Assembly (NCBI RefSeq): GCF_000212735.1
Contig: NC_015510.1
Location: 2,568,315-2,632,314 of the forward strand
Reading direction: 5' to 3'
DNA: 64,000 nt
From: Haliscomenobacter hydrossis DSM 1100
GTDB taxonomy: Bacteria > Bacteroidota > Bacteroidia > Chitinophagales > Saprospiraceae
Numbering within the stretch: the stretch's first letter is position 1; each line of letters starts with the position of its first letter. The position numbers and the translations under genes were made by a program. This document shows, one piece after another, positions 53,224-62,455 of this stretch. The notes under the pieces were generated by a model, which was not told the DNA's origin, made no database searches, and saw only the letters and a program-made list of their open reading frames with translations.

Positions 53224-53742
53224 ATGACCTTGCGTGATCTTCTCGTTTATGTTGGCAACCACCCTGAATCTGTAGTGTTGTACTTTGCCATCTTGCCCAT
53301 TGCCGCATTACTTTTAGCCTGGATAGCTGGAGCAGAGGGACGCAATTCACCCTGGAATTACCTCTATTCGGCCATTATTTACCTGAGTGCAGTACCCGGA
53401 ATTTTTGCCCTTTCCCTCAACATCTACATTTTTTTGTTTGAGCGGGGCAGCATCTTGAACCTGGACATCTATACTCAATTGTTGCCCATTTTGTCCATGA
53501 TCCTCACGCTGGGTATTGTGCGTCGCAATGTCGATTTGAGTTATGTACCCGGATTTGGTAAACTATCGGGCCTATTGATGTTGATTGGCGCTACGATCGC
53601 ACTGATGTGGCTGGTAGATCGTACGCGAATCTACGCCATCATTAGTATGCCTTTTTCGGTAGTAATCTTGATTTTTGTGGTATTGATGCTGGTATTGCGC
53701 TTTGGATATCGCCAGACCTTTGGAAGAGGCTATCGCAGCTAA
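53224..53742 (+). CDS. Hypothetical integral membrane protein, 172 aa
   Basis: Unrecognised. About five membrane segments are visible: SVVLYFAILPIAALLLAWIA, a second in IIYLSAVPGIFALSLNIYIF, a third in LLPILSMILTLGIV, a fourth in LSGLLMLIGATIALMWLV, and a fifth in IISMPFSVVILIFVVLMLV. Loops are short and no catalytic motif stands out. It has its own promoter, follows the NfeD-like gene, and its stop is only 3 bases from the convergent stop of the next gene. A link to the NfeD protein is possible but unsupported beyond position. Confidence 0.75.
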   Translation: MTLRDLLVYVGNHPESVVLYFAILPIAALLLAWIAGAEGRNSPWNYLYSAIIYLSAVPGIFALSLNIYIFLFERGSILNLDIYTQLLPILSMILTLGIVRRNVDLSYVPGFGKLSGLLMLIGATIALMWLVDRTRIYAIISMPFSVVILIFVVLMLVLRFGYRQTFGRGYRS

Positions 53743-53745
53743 GGA

Positions 53746-54291
53746 CTATATATTAAAATTGAAGTCGTCGTCGTCTCCTCCTTTTTCTTTGCGCAGGCGC
53801 TCAGGACTCACGCGGAAAGTATATTCCCGATCAACGGTATACCCAAAAGTCGCGTGGGGCAACAAACGCATCAGAAACTTGCTAACCAGTTTTAATTTAC
53901 TAGCTTGCATACCTACGGTAAAATCACTGCCGTCGGCGAGCTTGAAATGCAAAGTGCCTTTGCGGAAAAGGTGAATGCCAAAAGGGGTGCGCTCGGTGAT
54001 GACGGAATAAACCCACACAATATGTTGGGGTTGATACCGCAGATAATTGAGCAGTAAGTGGTTGTCGATGCGCAAATTAGCCGTGGTGTCCACCACCAAT
54101 TTGCCTCCAACCATACTCAATCCCAAACCAATAATGGAAAAAACTACGTTCATCTTAAACGTCAACACGCACAGTCCAGAACCAAAAGCCAACAATACAA
54201 GGCTCATGGCAAACTGACCACGCAGTTCGCGTAAAATGGCGTTGCGTAAGTTGCGCATCGCCGGGTGACGATAAAGAGTTTCTCGGTTCAA
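53746..54291 (-). CDS. Hypothetical membrane-anchored protein, 181 aa
   Basis: Unrecognised. Two close membrane segments (about residues 28-47 and 49-67) are followed by a soluble beta-rich C-terminal part (LLNYLRYQPQHIVWVYSVI, TLHFKLADGSDFTVGM) that has the alternation of a PH-like or small barrel domain, and an acidic tail (GGDDDDFNFN). Probably an inner-membrane protein with a cytosolic domain. It has one of the best promoter matches in the window and converges on the previous gene with a 3-base gap. Confidence 0.75.
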   Translation of the reverse strand: MNRETLYRHPAMRNLRNAILRELRGQFAMSLVLLAFGSGLCVLTFKMNVVFSIIGLGLSMVGGKLVVDTTANLRIDNHLLLNYLRYQPQHIVWVYSVITERTPFGIHLFRKGTLHFKLADGSDFTVGMQASKLKLVSKFLMRLLPHATFGYTVDREYTFRVSPERLRKEKGGDDDDFNFNI

Positions 54292-54331
54292 GATGATGAA
54301 ATTAAAAAATAAACAACAAATTGTTGTTCAG

Positions 54332-54361
54332 CAAAGTTATTTTGCTGTATATTTAACGCAA
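54332..54361 (-). promoter_or_regulatory. Promoter for the 181-aa membrane protein gene
   Basis: On the minus strand TTG (complement of 54359-54361) and TAACTTTG (complement of 54332-54339) are exactly 19 bases apart. The -7 box ends 40 bases before the start codon at 54291. Confidence 0.65.
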
Positions 54362-54431
54362 AAATACCACTCTTTTCGTTCTTTTGAACTGATTTGCAGT
54401 AGTTTTTAATATTTTTTTAACAACGGAGCAC

Positions 54432-56342
54432 ATGGCACAACAGCAAGTGAGTTACAACGAGGACAATATCCGCTCTCTGGATTGGAAAGAACATATTCGC
54501 CTGCGCCCAGGAATGTACATTGGCAAGCTAGGTGATGGTGCTTCTTCGGATGACGGAATCTATATTTTGATCAAAGAAGTAGTCGATAACTGCATCGATG
54601 AATTCGTCATGGGACATGGCAAGGAGATTCAGTTAAAGATCGAAGACAATACCGCTGAAATCCGCGATTATGGCCGGGGTATCCCCCTGGGCAAAGTAAT
54701 CGATTGTGTTTCCAAGATCAATACCGGGGGCAAATACGACTCCAAAGCCTTCAAAAAATCGGTGGGTTTGAATGGGGTGGGTACCAAAGCAGTCAATGCC
54801 CTTTCCGATTATTTTATGGTCAAAGCCGTGCGCGATGGGCAGATGAAAATAGCCGAATTTGAAAAAGGGGAATTGCTCAAAGAACATCCGATCAAAAAAA
54901 CCGATGAACCCAACGGTACTTTCGTTACTTTCCGGCCAGATAATGTCATTTTTAAAAACTACCGCTTCCAAAAAGACCACCTGGAAAACCAGCTTTGGAA
55001 TTACGCTTACCTCAACTCTGGTTTAAAGCTCAATTACAACGGCAACATCATCACCTCCAAAAATGGTTTGTTGGATTTGCTGGAACGCAAAAGTAAAAAC
55101 GAAGACCTGCGTTACCCCATCATTCACCTCAAAGCGGATGATTTGGAAGTTGCCATGAGTCACGGCAACCACTATGGAGAACAGTACTATTCCTTCGTGA
55201 ACGGCCAAAACACGACCCAGGGCGGCTCCCACCTCAGCGCATTCAAAGAAGCAGTGGTGGACACGGTGAAGAAGTTTTACAATGCCAATTACGACCGTAC
55301 CGATATCCTGGGCTCAATTGTGGCCGCGGTGAGTATCCGGGTAGAAGAACCGGTGTTTGAATCACAAACCAAAACCAAACTCGGCTCGGTCAATATTGCC
55401 CCCGAAGGGCAAACGATCCGCACCTTTGTGGGCAATGCCATCAAGGAGCACCTGGACAACCACCTGCGCAAACATCCCGAAATTGCCGACGCCCTGAAAA
55501 AGCGGATTCTGCAATCGGAACGAGAGCGCAAAGAAATTGCCGACATCAAAAAACTGGCCAACCAACGGGCCAAAAAAGCCAATCTGCACAACAAAAAGCT
55601 GCGCGATTGTCGCTTACATTTCAACGACTCGGCCAAAAAGGTAGCCGAGGACATGCGCTTGGCCACTACCTTGTTCATCACCGAAGGGGATTCAGCTAGT
55701 GGTTCCATTACCAAAGCACGGGATGTACAAACCCAGGCCATTTTCAGTTTGCGGGGAAAACCCTTGAACTGTTATGGTTTGACCAAAAAAACGGTCTACG
55801 AAAACGAGGAATTTAACCTCCTCCAACACGCCCTCAATATTGAAGATGGTATGGACGACCTGCGCTACAACCGGGTGGTCATCGCCACCGATGCCGACGT
55901 AGACGGCATGCACATCCGCTTGTTGATGTTGACTTTTTTCCTCCAGTTTTTTCCGGAATTGGTGCGGGGCAATCACTTGTACATCCTGGAGACGCCACTG
56001 TTCCGGGTACGCGACAAGCAGCAGCGCTTTTACTGCTACTCCGAAACCGAAAAAAGAGCGGCCATCAAAAAATTACGCGGCAAACCGGAAATCACCCGTT
56101 TCAAAGGTCTGGGCGAAATTTCTCCTGATGAATTCTCGGCTTTTATCGGTCCCGATATCCGCCTGGAACCCGTTATCATCAGCGACAATACCGACATCGA
56201 CGATGTCCTTTCCTACTATATGGGCAAAAACACCCCCGAACGCCAGGATTTCATCATTGGCAATTTGCGGGTGGAATTGAACGATGTGGAAACGGAAATT
56301 GAAGAGGCACCAAAATTGGAAATGGTAGAAGTAGAGGATTGA
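54432..56342 (+). CDS. parE: DNA topoisomerase IV subunit B (type IIA topoisomerase ATPase subunit)
   Basis: A 636-aa type IIA topoisomerase B subunit. The GHKL ATPase domain has [20 protein letters not shown] and GRGIPLG; the transducer has QTKTKLG; the TOPRIM domain has Glu418 in [10 protein letters not shown] and the DADVDG acidic cluster (Asp487, 489 and 491) binding magnesium. The C-terminal [10 protein letters not shown] is the usual end of the TOPRIM part. With ParC it decatenates chromosomes. The length fits ParE rather than the longer GyrB of many species, but the two are hard to tell apart without a tree, and no parC neighbours it. The next gene starts within its stop codon. Confidence 0.85.
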   Translation: MAQQQVSYNEDNIRSLDWKEHIRLRPGMYIGKLGDGASSDDGIYILIKEVVDNCIDEFVMGHGKEIQLKIEDNTAEIRDYGRGIPLGKVIDCVSKINTGGKYDSKAFKKSVGLNGVGTKAVNALSDYFMVKAVRDGQMKIAEFEKGELLKEHPIKKTDEPNGTFVTFRPDNVIFKNYRFQKDHLENQLWNYAYLNSGLKLNYNGNIITSKNGLLDLLERKSKNEDLRYPIIHLKADDLEVAMSHGNHYGEQYYSFVNGQNTTQGGSHLSAFKEAVVDTVKKFYNANYDRTDILGSIVAAVSIRVEEPVFESQTKTKLGSVNIAPEGQTIRTFVGNAIKEHLDNHLRKHPEIADALKKRILQSERERKEIADIKKLANQRAKKANLHNKKLRDCRLHFNDSAKKVAEDMRLATTLFITEGDSASGSITKARDVQTQAIFSLRGKPLNCYGLTKKTVYENEEFNLLQHALNIEDGMDDLRYNRVVIATDADVDGMHIRLLMLTFFLQFFPELVRGNHLYILETPLFRVRDKQQRFYCYSETEKRAAIKKLRGKPEITRFKGLGEISPDEFSAFIGPDIRLEPVIISDNTDIDDVLSYYMGKNTPERQDFIIGNLRVELNDVETEIEEAPKLEMVEVED

Positions 56343-57187
56343 TGAATATCTTATCCTACCTGCCCGAGATTTCATACCTCATTCTAAGCCTGCTGGTATT
56401 GGACTTACTAGGCAGCGGCCTGTTCCGTTTGATCGTGCGGCCGCGTGCTAAGCGCTATTGGGAAGCTGCTGAAGAGCCTTTACTTCCGCAAAAATTGGCA
56501 CAAAATCAATTTCCCCCACAGTGGCTACAATACCTTGAAAAAAGTGGAGCCACCAAGGCGGAGCCTTCCGGCAAAGTACGCCTCCGCATGAAAGGGGTAG
56601 TTCGGACCAAGCCTTCTGGCAAATGGCACCCCTCTGAGTGCAAAGCGTTTTTTACCAGCAAGCCTTTGACGATGGTTTGGTACGCGGACATCACGCGGGC
56701 TTTTTTGGTTTCCATCAAAGCCACCGAGCAGTTTGCGCAGGGTCAGGGGTTCAGCACCCGCTGGATTTTGTCAACATTTCCTTACCGTTGGAAATCAGTT
56801 GGCCTTCCACAATCAATGGCTCAGCGCAATGCTTTTTATAACTTGGCGGCAGCAGTTTGGCAGCCTCAATGGTGGTGGTTTTATGCCCTGGATTGGCGCG
56901 AAACAGCAGATGATTTACTTCCTTTCACCTGTACAATTGATGATCAAGTCTTCTTTTTAAAAGCGCAGTTCAACCCCGCTCATCAGCTCACCGAATTGAG
57001 TCATTGGCAGGAAAATTGGCAGGAGATTAACACAAAATTGGTCTTCAGTGATTACCAAATGGTGCAAGAACAATCAATCCCTTTACAAGTGGAAGTGCTC
57101 GAAAAAGATGCCAACGGGCTGTTGTTTGTACACATCGACTTACAGGTAACAGACGTAGTGCAAAAAGGGCCCTATGCGTGGTGGTAG
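56342..57187 (+). CDS. DUF6544-like membrane-anchored protein
   Basis: A 281-aa protein. The start is the ATG at 56342, which shares one base with the TGA of the topoisomerase gene, so translation is probably coupled; a TTG just before it would add only one residue. One N-terminal membrane segment (about 3-27) is followed by a soluble domain with MKGVVRTKPSGKWHPSECKA and TSKPLTMVWYADI, which resembles the start of the DUF6544 family. The central FALDWRE-like and WQPQWWWFYALDW region is tryptophan-rich. Function unknown. Its tie to parE may be only transcriptional. Confidence 0.65.
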   Translation: MNILSYLPEISYLILSLLVLDLLGSGLFRLIVRPRAKRYWEAAEEPLLPQKLAQNQFPPQWLQYLEKSGATKAEPSGKVRLRMKGVVRTKPSGKWHPSECKAFFTSKPLTMVWYADITRAFLVSIKATEQFAQGQGFSTRWILSTFPYRWKSVGLPQSMAQRNAFYNLAAAVWQPQWWWFYALDWRETADDLLPFTCTIDDQVFFLKAQFNPAHQLTELSHWQENWQEINTKLVFSDYQMVQEQSIPLQVEVLEKDANGLLFVHIDLQVTDVVQKGPYAWW

Positions 57188-57191
57188 GCCA

Positions 57192-57791
57192 TTATTTAAA
57201 CAAATCAGACAACTTCACTTCAAACCCTGGCAACACGGCGCTGCCAGTAAGCACCTCATCAAACGGCACTTCGGTTTCGCTACCATCCGCCTGATAAACC
57301 GTAGTTTTTTGTAAAAAAGGATCAATCAACCAGGCCAGCTGGCAACCACACTCCATAAATTCGCCAATTTTTTCTTGGATCGGCTTCAAGCTGTCACTTT
57401 TTGAACGAATTTCGACGACAAAGTCAGGGACGATCGGGGCAAATGATTCCTGTTCGTCTGGTGTCAGGGAATTCCATTTCTCGTGGGTCATCCAGGCAGC
57501 GTCCGGTCCATAGGTGGCACCATTGGGCAATTTGAATCCTGCTGAAGAATCGAAGACTTCTCCCCTATTGTCTTTTAAGTTCCATATACCTAATGCCAGG
57601 TTAAATTTAGCATTCCTAATTCCAGTTTTAGATCCAGTTGGCGACATAATGATGATTTCTCCTGCGGCGTTGCGTTCGATTTTCAAACCTCGGTTCAAGC
57701 GGCAAAATTCAAAAAATTCGTCATCACTCATGCCCTTTTCTGGAAAGGCGAGTGCCAGGACTCCTTCAAATTGATTGGCAACGGCGGTCAT
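57192..57791 (-). CDS. Uma2 (DUF820) family PD-(D/E)XK nuclease-like protein
   Basis: A 199-aa soluble protein of the Uma2 family. The nuclease-like core is visible in GPDAAWMTHEKW, PDFVVEIRSKSDSL (acidic residue plus Glu-x-Arg instead of Glu-x-Lys) and KIGEFMECGCQLAWLIDP. The ERNAAGEIIIMSPTGSKTG turn is characteristic. These proteins are abundant in cyanobacteria and some Bacteroidota, often many copies per genome; activity has rarely been shown. It converges on the DUF6544-like gene with only 4 bases between stops. No toxin-antitoxin partner is seen. Confidence 0.85.
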   Translation of the reverse strand: MTAVANQFEGVLALAFPEKGMSDDEFFEFCRLNRGLKIERNAAGEIIIMSPTGSKTGIRNAKFNLALGIWNLKDNRGEVFDSSAGFKLPNGATYGPDAAWMTHEKWNSLTPDEQESFAPIVPDFVVEIRSKSDSLKPIQEKIGEFMECGCQLAWLIDPFLQKTTVYQADGSETEVPFDEVLTGSAVLPGFEVKLSDLFK

Positions 57792-57933
57792 GGTCTAGAC
57801 TTTTTACAAAAATAGGCAATGTGACGCACTTTTACAAGGCTAAGCTCGGTAGTGCATTGGCCAAACAGCGATAAGTACGTTCTCTCTGAACAAAAGGTAC
57901 TAATCATTTTCTATTTTCGTTTTTCATTGTACT

Positions 57934-59889
57934 ATGCGCTACCATCTCATCCTATTTTTTGTGTTTCAACTCCTGGTCCAGGCAAGTTCTGCCTTTGGCC
58001 AAAGCTATACCACCCGTACTACCCTGAGTCCCAAATTGCAAAAGCAGTTTGAAAAAGTGCGGGCCCAGGTAGATGCCAAAGCCTTTACCGAAGCCAAAAC
58101 GGGTTTGAACAAAATCCTGCAAGAAGACCCCAACTTCATCGACGGCATCATTTGGCTGGCCAACATTCATTATGATGAACAGGACTACCCACAAGCCATC
58201 AAATCTTACCAGGCTGCCCTGCAACTGGGTCCCGATTATCAACCCCGTTTGTACTACCAATTGGCACTGGCTCAAATGCGCGCTGACGATTTTGCGGGTT
58301 CCATCCCTACCTGGAATCAATTTTTGCAGCGCGAAAAAAAGAATCCCGAGCTCATTCAACGCGCCCAGCGCAACCGCGCCGATGCCGTTTTTGCTGCCGA
58401 GGCCATCAAAAACCCACTACCCTTTCAGCCCGAAAAATTACCACCCAGCATCAACAGCCCCGAGCACGCGGAGTTTTTACCTTCGCTGAGCGCCGACGGG
58501 CAGACGATGGTTTTTAGCCGCCTGGTGCAAGGGCAAGAAGATTTTTTTGTGAGTAAAAAAAAGGAGGGCATTTGGCAAACCGCTGAACCCCTAGTGGAAC
58601 TCAATACGCCCTTTAATGAAGCGGGACATTGTCTCTCCCCCGACGGCAAAACCTTGTACTACACCGGTTGCAACCAGGCCAAAAGTTTAGGTGGTTGTGA
58701 CATTTATGTGTCCTATTATCGCGATAGTAGCTGGACGGCCCCGGCCAATCTTGGTGCACCGATCAATTCCGGGGCATGGGAATCACTACCTTCCATCTCC
58801 GCTGCTGGCCGGGCCATGATTTTTGCCTCGGATCGAGCGGGAGGCGTAGGTGGCCGCGACCTTTGGTTGAGCCGCCAATTGCCCGATGGCAAATGGTCAG
58901 CACCCCGCAATTTAGGCGCGAAAGTGAATACCAAGGGCGATGAACAGGCCCCGTTTCTACACCCCGATGGTGCCACCTTGTACTTCATGTCGAATGGACA
59001 TCCCGGTATGGGGGGCTTCGATTTGTACCTGACCAGACTAGACAGTGCGGGCAATTGGAGTGTCCCGCAAAACCTGGGTTACCCCATCAACACCCGCGCC
59101 AACGAAGGGGCCTTGGCGGTGAGTCTGGACGGTAGCCGTGCCTGGTTTTCAACAGATATGGAAGATACCCGCAATGCGGAAGGCATCAAATTGGGTCGTT
59201 CAGACATTTACAGTTTTATCCTTCCCGAGATCAATCGTCCCAAAATGGTCACTTTTGCCCGGGGCAAGGTGTTTGATTTACAAACCCAAACACCACTTGC
59301 GGCCGAAGTAGAAGTCCTTGAACTTGCCTCCAGAAAAGTTTTTTACAAAGCCAAAGTGGCCGAAGATGGTACTTTTTTGGTATGCCTGCCCCTCGGCCAA
59401 AACTATGCCCTCAATGCCTCTTTTCCTGGCTATACTTTTTATTCCGCCAATTTTGCCCTCGCCGAAGTACGCAGTGCAGATCAGGCTTATGAGCTGAGCG
59501 CGGGTTTACAGGCCTTACCTCAAACCAGCGACCTGGTAGCAAACAAAGACCAAGCGCCCGTGGTGTTGCGCAATGTGTTTTTTGAAACGGCTTCAGCGGC
59601 CTTGCGGCAGGAATCTGGACCCGAGTTGGATCACCTGGCGGATTTGCTGAATCAGAACCCAAACTTACGCATTCAAATCAATGGCCATACCGACAATGTA
59701 GGTACTGATGCCGACAACCTGCGGCTTTCGGAGCAGCGTGCCAAAGCAGTGTACACCTACCTGGTTGGCAAAGGGATCGCTGCGGAACGCCTGGCGTACA
59801 AAGGTTTTGGAGAAACCCAGCCCATTGCTGACAATAATACAGAAGAAGGGCGGAAGGTAAATCGACGGACGGAATTTGTGGTGTTGTAA
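57934..59889 (+). CDS. PorE-like TPR / PD40 propeller / carboxypeptidase-regulatory-like / OmpA protein
   Basis: A 651-aa exported protein (signal peptide ending SAFGQ). Domains in order: TPR (about 35-145), a PD40/WD40-like propeller (~175-430, with SADGQTMVFSR, SPDGKTLYYTG, RAMIFASDRAGG and HPDGATLYFMSN), a carboxypeptidase-regulatory-like beta sandwich (~440-520), and an OmpA C-terminal domain (~545-651) with INGHTDNVGTDADNLRLSEQ and NRRTEFVV, which binds peptidoglycan. This order matches PorE of the T9SS machinery, which is a lipoprotein; here no lipobox cysteine is seen. It may therefore be a periplasmic paralogue anchored only to peptidoglycan. A weak TATTTTCG (57912-57919) precedes the start. 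Confidence 0.88.
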   Translation: MRYHLILFFVFQLLVQASSAFGQSYTTRTTLSPKLQKQFEKVRAQVDAKAFTEAKTGLNKILQEDPNFIDGIIWLANIHYDEQDYPQAIKSYQAALQLGPDYQPRLYYQLALAQMRADDFAGSIPTWNQFLQREKKNPELIQRAQRNRADAVFAAEAIKNPLPFQPEKLPPSINSPEHAEFLPSLSADGQTMVFSRLVQGQEDFFVSKKKEGIWQTAEPLVELNTPFNEAGHCLSPDGKTLYYTGCNQAKSLGGCDIYVSYYRDSSWTAPANLGAPINSGAWESLPSISAAGRAMIFASDRAGGVGGRDLWLSRQLPDGKWSAPRNLGAKVNTKGDEQAPFLHPDGATLYFMSNGHPGMGGFDLYLTRLDSAGNWSVPQNLGYPINTRANEGALAVSLDGSRAWFSTDMEDTRNAEGIKLGRSDIYSFILPEINRPKMVTFARGKVFDLQTQTPLAAEVEVLELASRKVFYKAKVAEDGTFLVCLPLGQNYALNASFPGYTFYSANFALAEVRSADQAYELSAGLQALPQTSDLVANKDQAPVVLRNVFFETASAALRQESGPELDHLADLLNQNPNLRIQINGHTDNVGTDADNLRLSEQRAKAVYTYLVGKGIAAERLAYKGFGETQPIADNNTEEGRKVNRRTEFVVL

Positions 59890-59935
59890 CACCGATCAGT
59901 CCTGATTTTGTAGCTACAGTACATAAAAAACCCTG

Positions 59936-61240
59936 CTATTTCCCCTGCGCCTTCTCCCAACGAATTTTCGCCACCAAATAATTGTACCAGGCACTCAGCG
60001 AATTGTTCTCCGCTTCGCGTAAGGAAAACTCGGTATTCAGCAACTCCGAAAAAAGCAAATTGCCTCCGGCATACCGCTCCTTTTCCAATTCGAGAATTTT
60101 GCGGGCTGTAGCTAGGTTCTGCTGTGCGCTCTGCATTTGTACCTGAGCATTTTTTAAAGCTGTTTGGGTGGAGGCCATTTCGTAGTTGATGTCCTGTTGG
60201 ATGCGTTCGAGATTTTGCTTGCTCACTTGGTTTTGCAGCTTGAGTACTTCGAGGTTTTTGTTGCGCAAGTTGCCATCGAAGAGGGTAAAGCTGGTTTGTA
60301 AGCCCACGTAAACCGCAGGGAACCATTTTTCCCAGACCGCAAAATTGTTGCTCAGGTGCTGCACCGAACCATTGGCAATGGCGCTCAAATTGGGGCGGTA
60401 TTGCTCCTTGATGCGTTGCTGATCGAGCAGGTTGATGGCCAAACGCTGTTGTTCTTCCTTAAGTTCCCAACGTTGACCAGCGTTGGCAGGGTTGGGAAGT
60501 TCCGCGGTAGGTGGTGGAATATCCCCCACTTGCAGCGGGGTATCCAGGGGCAAACCGACCTGGTAGGCCAGGTTTTGCCGACTCAAGTCCAGGCTGTTCT
60601 GCGCCTGGTCGCGGGCGGCGCGGTTGTTGTCCACTTCCAGTTGGCTCCGTTGAACCTCGCTGGCCAGCAAGGCTCCGGCGTTGAAGCGGTTCTGACTGAT
60701 TTGTAGCAGCGATTCTGCGCGTTTGAATTTTTCCTCGGCCAATTTGAGTTGTTCTTGCTTCAAAAACACATCGTACCAGGCCTCGGCAATGGTGAGGCGG
60801 TAGTTGACTTTTTGTTTTTCCAGGGTGGCCTCTTGCAAACTCCGCTGGCCATCCGCCAGTAGCTGATCCGTGCGCAGGGTCGGATCGATCAAGGAGTAGG
60901 ACACATTCAATGCTCCCGTAATGTTGAACGTGGTGCCGAAACGCAGTTTTTGATCCTCGCCTGTGGCAGGGCCACCAAATGCTCCAGCGGGAATGATGGT
61001 CGTAGGTAATACCAGGTTGCTGCGCAATTCGCCGTTGGCGCTCACGACCGGGCTGCGGCGGGAATCTACCTTATCCCGTTCCCGCTGAGCCAATTGGATT
61101 TGCAGGACCTGATTTTTGAGTTCAAGGTTATTGCTCTGCCCCAGAGAGATGGCTTCTTCAAGACTGAGCACGCGTGGATTTTGGCCAAAGGCCAGCCCTA
61201 CACTTAGAAAGAAAAGTATCGTAAAAAGTGGAGATTTCAT
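59936..61240 (-). CDS. TolC-family outer membrane efflux protein
   Basis: A 434-aa outer-membrane channel subunit. I start it at the ATG at 61240 because the signal peptide begins there (MKSPLFTILFF... ending AFGQ); the longer frame reads through a palindrome. The mature protein begins VLSLEEAISLGQSNNLELKNQ, the usual TolC/OEP start, and has two long helical hairpin repeats (e.g. ESLLQISQNRFNAGALLASEV and ARKILELEKERYAGGNLLF at equivalent places). It is the last gene of the operon DevA-DevB-DevC-TolC, so it should form the outer-membrane exit of that ABC exporter. Confidence 0.92.
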   Translation of the reverse strand: MKSPLFTILFFLSVGLAFGQNPRVLSLEEAISLGQSNNLELKNQVLQIQLAQRERDKVDSRRSPVVSANGELRSNLVLPTTIIPAGAFGGPATGEDQKLRFGTTFNITGALNVSYSLIDPTLRTDQLLADGQRSLQEATLEKQKVNYRLTIAEAWYDVFLKQEQLKLAEEKFKRAESLLQISQNRFNAGALLASEVQRSQLEVDNNRAARDQAQNSLDLSRQNLAYQVGLPLDTPLQVGDIPPPTAELPNPANAGQRWELKEEQQRLAINLLDQQRIKEQYRPNLSAIANGSVQHLSNNFAVWEKWFPAVYVGLQTSFTLFDGNLRNKNLEVLKLQNQVSKQNLERIQQDINYEMASTQTALKNAQVQMQSAQQNLATARKILELEKERYAGGNLLFSELLNTEFSLREAENNSLSAWYNYLVAKIRWEKAQGK

Positions 61241-61241
61241 G

Positions 61242-61322
61242 GTTGAGGAGGTTGAAGAGTTGAGGAGGTTACACTTCGGTCGCCGAGCGGAGCCGAGGTG
61301 CCCGAAGTGCAACCTTCTCAAC
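61242..61322. repeat. GTTGAG-type palindrome with conserved loop between TolC and permease genes
   Basis: Arms 61259-61279 and 61302-61322 pair with two mismatches in 21; the outer left part adds GGTTGAGGAGG units. The 22-nt loop (61280-61301) begins TCGCCGAGC and ends CGAGGTGC, as in the palindromes at 8337-8404 and 21347-21437. The right arm runs into the stop of the permease gene. Confidence 0.9.
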
Positions 61323-62443
61323 TAAATTCTAAAAATAGCCGAAGGCTCCAGTCCGGTGATCCGCCGAATGGCAAACAAACTGCCAAAGAGCGCAATGAAC
61401 AAAGTCAGCACCAGAAAGCCAAAGCGCATCCAGAGGGGAAACTCAAAAATGGTACCCGCCTGGGCCACGCCGGTTTTGAAGCCATTGACAAAAAAGTAGC
61501 CGATCAAAAACCCGATGATCGCCAGGATCATTGCCTGCATCAGAATCAGGCGACTGATGTATCCATTTGTAGCGCCGATGGCTTTGAGGGTTCCGTAATC
61601 CCGGATGCGGTCGATGGTTGCAGAGTACAGCGTGAGCCCGATGATCACAAAACCCACAATCAACGCAAAGATGATCAAGGTACCAAAAGAGAGCGCAATA
61701 CCACTGGAACTCAATACCGTAAGAATGGTTTCACGGGTGAAGTCTTCACTGGGCCAGGCACGAATTCCCTTGATGTTTTTGTTGATCGAATAAATGACTT
61801 GCTCACGACCTATCTTGGGATCCCATTTGAGCAAAAAAGCGCTGGCTTCGTTGTTGGGGATATTGCCCAGGTAACGCGCCCTTTCGATGGTAGTAAACGT
61901 ATACGTTCCCCCAAAAGAACGCACACCTTTGGTATTGCCCGCAATGAAGACCTTTTTACCATTGATCTCAAAATAGTCGCCAATTTTGGCACTGCCGAGG
62001 GCTTCGCGGTCGAAGAAATCGGTGATGATGGCCCCATCTTTCAACATGTCTGCTTTGCTGCCTTCACTCAACATCCAAGGGCCACCCGCGCATTCCGGGT
62101 ATTGTACCCCAATGATGACCACGCCCGAGTTTTTGCCGTTGGCAAAACGAGCACCTCCGGAGGCCAACACGAGTGGGCTGACTTGGGTGACGCCGGGCAC
62201 ACTGGCTAACTCGCGGGCTTTGCGCATGTCCAGAGTAGCCAGGGAGTTGACGTCGTTGGTCTTGTCGTCGACTACCCAGATGTACTCCTGGTTGTTGCGC
62301 ACCAGCGCCGACATGGCATTGGTGAGGAAAATAAAAATACCGCATTGCTGCCCGATGAGGAATACCGAGAGGATCACGCCGAAGAGTGCGCCGAATGATT
62401 TTGCTTTGTCGTAAAGCAGAAAACGAAGAGCGGTTTTGAACAT
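61322..62443 (-). CDS. ABC exporter permease, DevC/MacB-like (FtsX family)
   Basis: A 373-aa inner-membrane permease with four membrane segments: one near the N-terminus (FGALFGVILSVFLIGQQCG), then a ~220-residue periplasmic domain, then three at the C-terminus (FGTLIIFALIVGFVIIGLTL, ILMQAMILAIIGFLIGYFF, MRFGFLVLTLFIALFGSLF). This is the MacB/DevC topology. IRDYGTLKAIGATNGYI is the conserved cytoplasmic coupling region. It follows DevB by 12 bases. The Dev-type system of cyanobacteria exports glycolipids; here the cargo is unknown. Confidence 0.9.
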   Translation of the reverse strand: MFKTALRFLLYDKAKSFGALFGVILSVFLIGQQCGIFIFLTNAMSALVRNNQEYIWVVDDKTNDVNSLATLDMRKARELASVPGVTQVSPLVLASGGARFANGKNSGVVIIGVQYPECAGGPWMLSEGSKADMLKDGAIITDFFDREALGSAKIGDYFEINGKKVFIAGNTKGVRSFGGTYTFTTIERARYLGNIPNNEASAFLLKWDPKIGREQVIYSINKNIKGIRAWPSEDFTRETILTVLSSSGIALSFGTLIIFALIVGFVIIGLTLYSATIDRIRDYGTLKAIGATNGYISRLILMQAMILAIIGFLIGYFFVNGFKTGVAQAGTIFEFPLWMRFGFLVLTLFIALFGSLFAIRRITGLEPSAIFRI

Positions 62444-62455
62444 GATTGTTTTTTT

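Noticed and set aside
61241-61321. Longer start for the TolC-like protein
   Set aside because: The extra 27 residues are a translation of the palindrome between the genes, and the signal peptide begins at 61240.
61298-62209. 303-residue plus-strand frame opposite the DevC permease gene
   Set aside because: It is antisense to a well-supported permease, and its protein is a low-complexity mix of Asn, Gln, His, Lys and Arg without hydrophobic core, typical of a shadow frame.
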